Notes under the pieces: generated by a model
What the model was told of the DNA's origin: nothing
What the model saw: the letters and a program-made list of their open reading frames with translations, nothing else
Database searches by the model: none
Program-made: the position numbers and the translations under genes
In this document: one piece after another, positions 20,757-20,998 of the stretch
Position numbering within the stretch: position 1 is the stretch's first letter
How the letters are laid out: every line of letters starts with the position of its first letter
Assembly: GCA_016462095.1 (NCBI GenBank)
Contig: JAEMTW010000005.1
Location: 652-21,649, forward strand
Direction of reading: 5' to 3'
From: Thermoleophilia bacterium
GTDB taxonomy: Bacteria; Actinomycetota; Thermoleophilia; Gaiellales; F1-60-MAGs149
DNA: 20,998 nucleotides

Positions 20757-20998
20757 GTGGAAAACGCACCAGCACGATTGCTCGCGGAATTCGTGGGCAC
20801 GTTCGCACTGATCTTCATTGGCGCAGGCTCGATCATGACGATGGCGCAGTGGGATCCGACCGGTGGCGCACTCGTCGGGATCGCGGCCGCACACGGCTTC
20901 GTCATCGCGGTGATGGTCTCCGCGCTCGGACATATCTCTGGTGGTCACTTCAACCCCGCAGTCTCGACCGCCCTGCTGGTGACCCGCAAGATCAAGCC
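20757..20998 (+). CDS. Aquaporin/MIP family channel, N-terminal part
   Basis: The gene starts at GTG 20757 with a strong AGGAGG (20743-20748) eight bases upstream and runs off the right edge after 80 codons. Residues 8-30 (LLAEFVGTFALIFIGAGSIMTMA) are the first transmembrane helix with the family AEF-x-GT motif, and 38-57 form the second. HISGGHFNPAVS (59-70) contains the first NPA pore motif (66-68) of water and glycerol channels. Whether it passes water only or also small solutes depends on the missing half. It is divergent from the deacetylase gene across 88 bases, with a small palindrome GGGAC-AGA-GTCCC (20728-20740) just before the ribosome binding site. Confidence 0.93.
   Translation, partial: MENAPARLLAEFVGTFALIFIGAGSIMTMAQWDPTGGALVGIAAAHGFVIAVMVSALGHISGGHFNPAVSTALLVTRKIK

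Noticed and set aside
20669..20905. N-terminal extension of the deacetylase to 20905
   Set aside because: It overlies the aquaporin start, which has a strong ribosome binding site and clear MIP motifs; the family N-terminus begins near 20668.
1..20998. Search for tRNA, rRNA, CRISPR arrays, transposases, integrases and attachment sites
   Set aside because: Nothing resembling conserved tRNA arms, regularly spaced repeats or recombinase motifs was seen by eye; a covariance-model scan would be needed to exclude small RNA genes.

Overview
The window is a compact, high-GC bacterial chromosome segment (about 60-65% GC by eye) with short gaps, ATGA-type gene overlaps and many promoters that seem to yield leaderless mRNAs. 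There are no insertion sequences, phage genes, CRISPR arrays or rRNA/tRNA genes that I can see. The gene set (single seven-gene trp operon with a tandem-Trp leader peptide, thiolase/crotonase genes, a split B12-dependent mutase, hydantoinase A/B genes, a retinal-forming Blh oxygenase) fits a free-living aerobic actinobacterium-like organism, perhaps an aquatic one with a rhodopsin. That taxonomic guess is inference; Chloroflexi-like lineages are not excluded.

Left part (1-7110, minus strand). At the left edge is the end of a membrane-protein reading frame (plus strand), then a small predicted membrane protein (174-509, minus). A complete tryptophan operon trpE-G-D-C-F-B-A (6941 to 648) follows, with every junction overlapping by 1-4 bases. 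Upstream is a textbook ribosome-mediated attenuator: a 20-residue leader peptide with three consecutive Trp codons, an antiterminator pairing, and a terminator hairpin with six U just before trpE.

Middle (7178-11921, plus strand). Divergent from trp are a thiolase, a PduO-type cobalamin adenosyltransferase, a small secreted NTF2-like protein with a strong hairpin behind it, and a two-gene retinal cassette: lycopene cyclase followed by a Brp/Blh beta-carotene oxygenase with overlapping stop and start codons. Together the pair would convert lycopene to beta-carotene and then to retinal.

Right-middle (11992-17520, minus strand). A HigB/HigA-like toxin-antitoxin pair with a palindromic operator candidate over the toxin start, a 414-base gap without a convincing gene, a hyuA-hyuB operon (ATP-dependent hydantoinase/oxoprolinase family) and a lipoprotein gene.

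Right end (17576-20998). A plus-strand operon encodes a stand-alone B12-binding acyl-CoA mutase subunit, an enoyl-CoA hydratase and a tandem GNAT acetyltransferase. A long, nearly perfect palindromic hairpin separates it from a convergent histone-deacetylase-family gene. An aquaporin-family gene diverges from that gene and runs off the right edge.

The features most worth a second look are the trp attenuator, a repeated leaderless promoter geometry (-10 box, six bases, ATG) found at several unrelated operons, a TrpF lacking the usual GGTG loop, and the autoregulatory-looking palindrome of the toxin-antitoxin pair.
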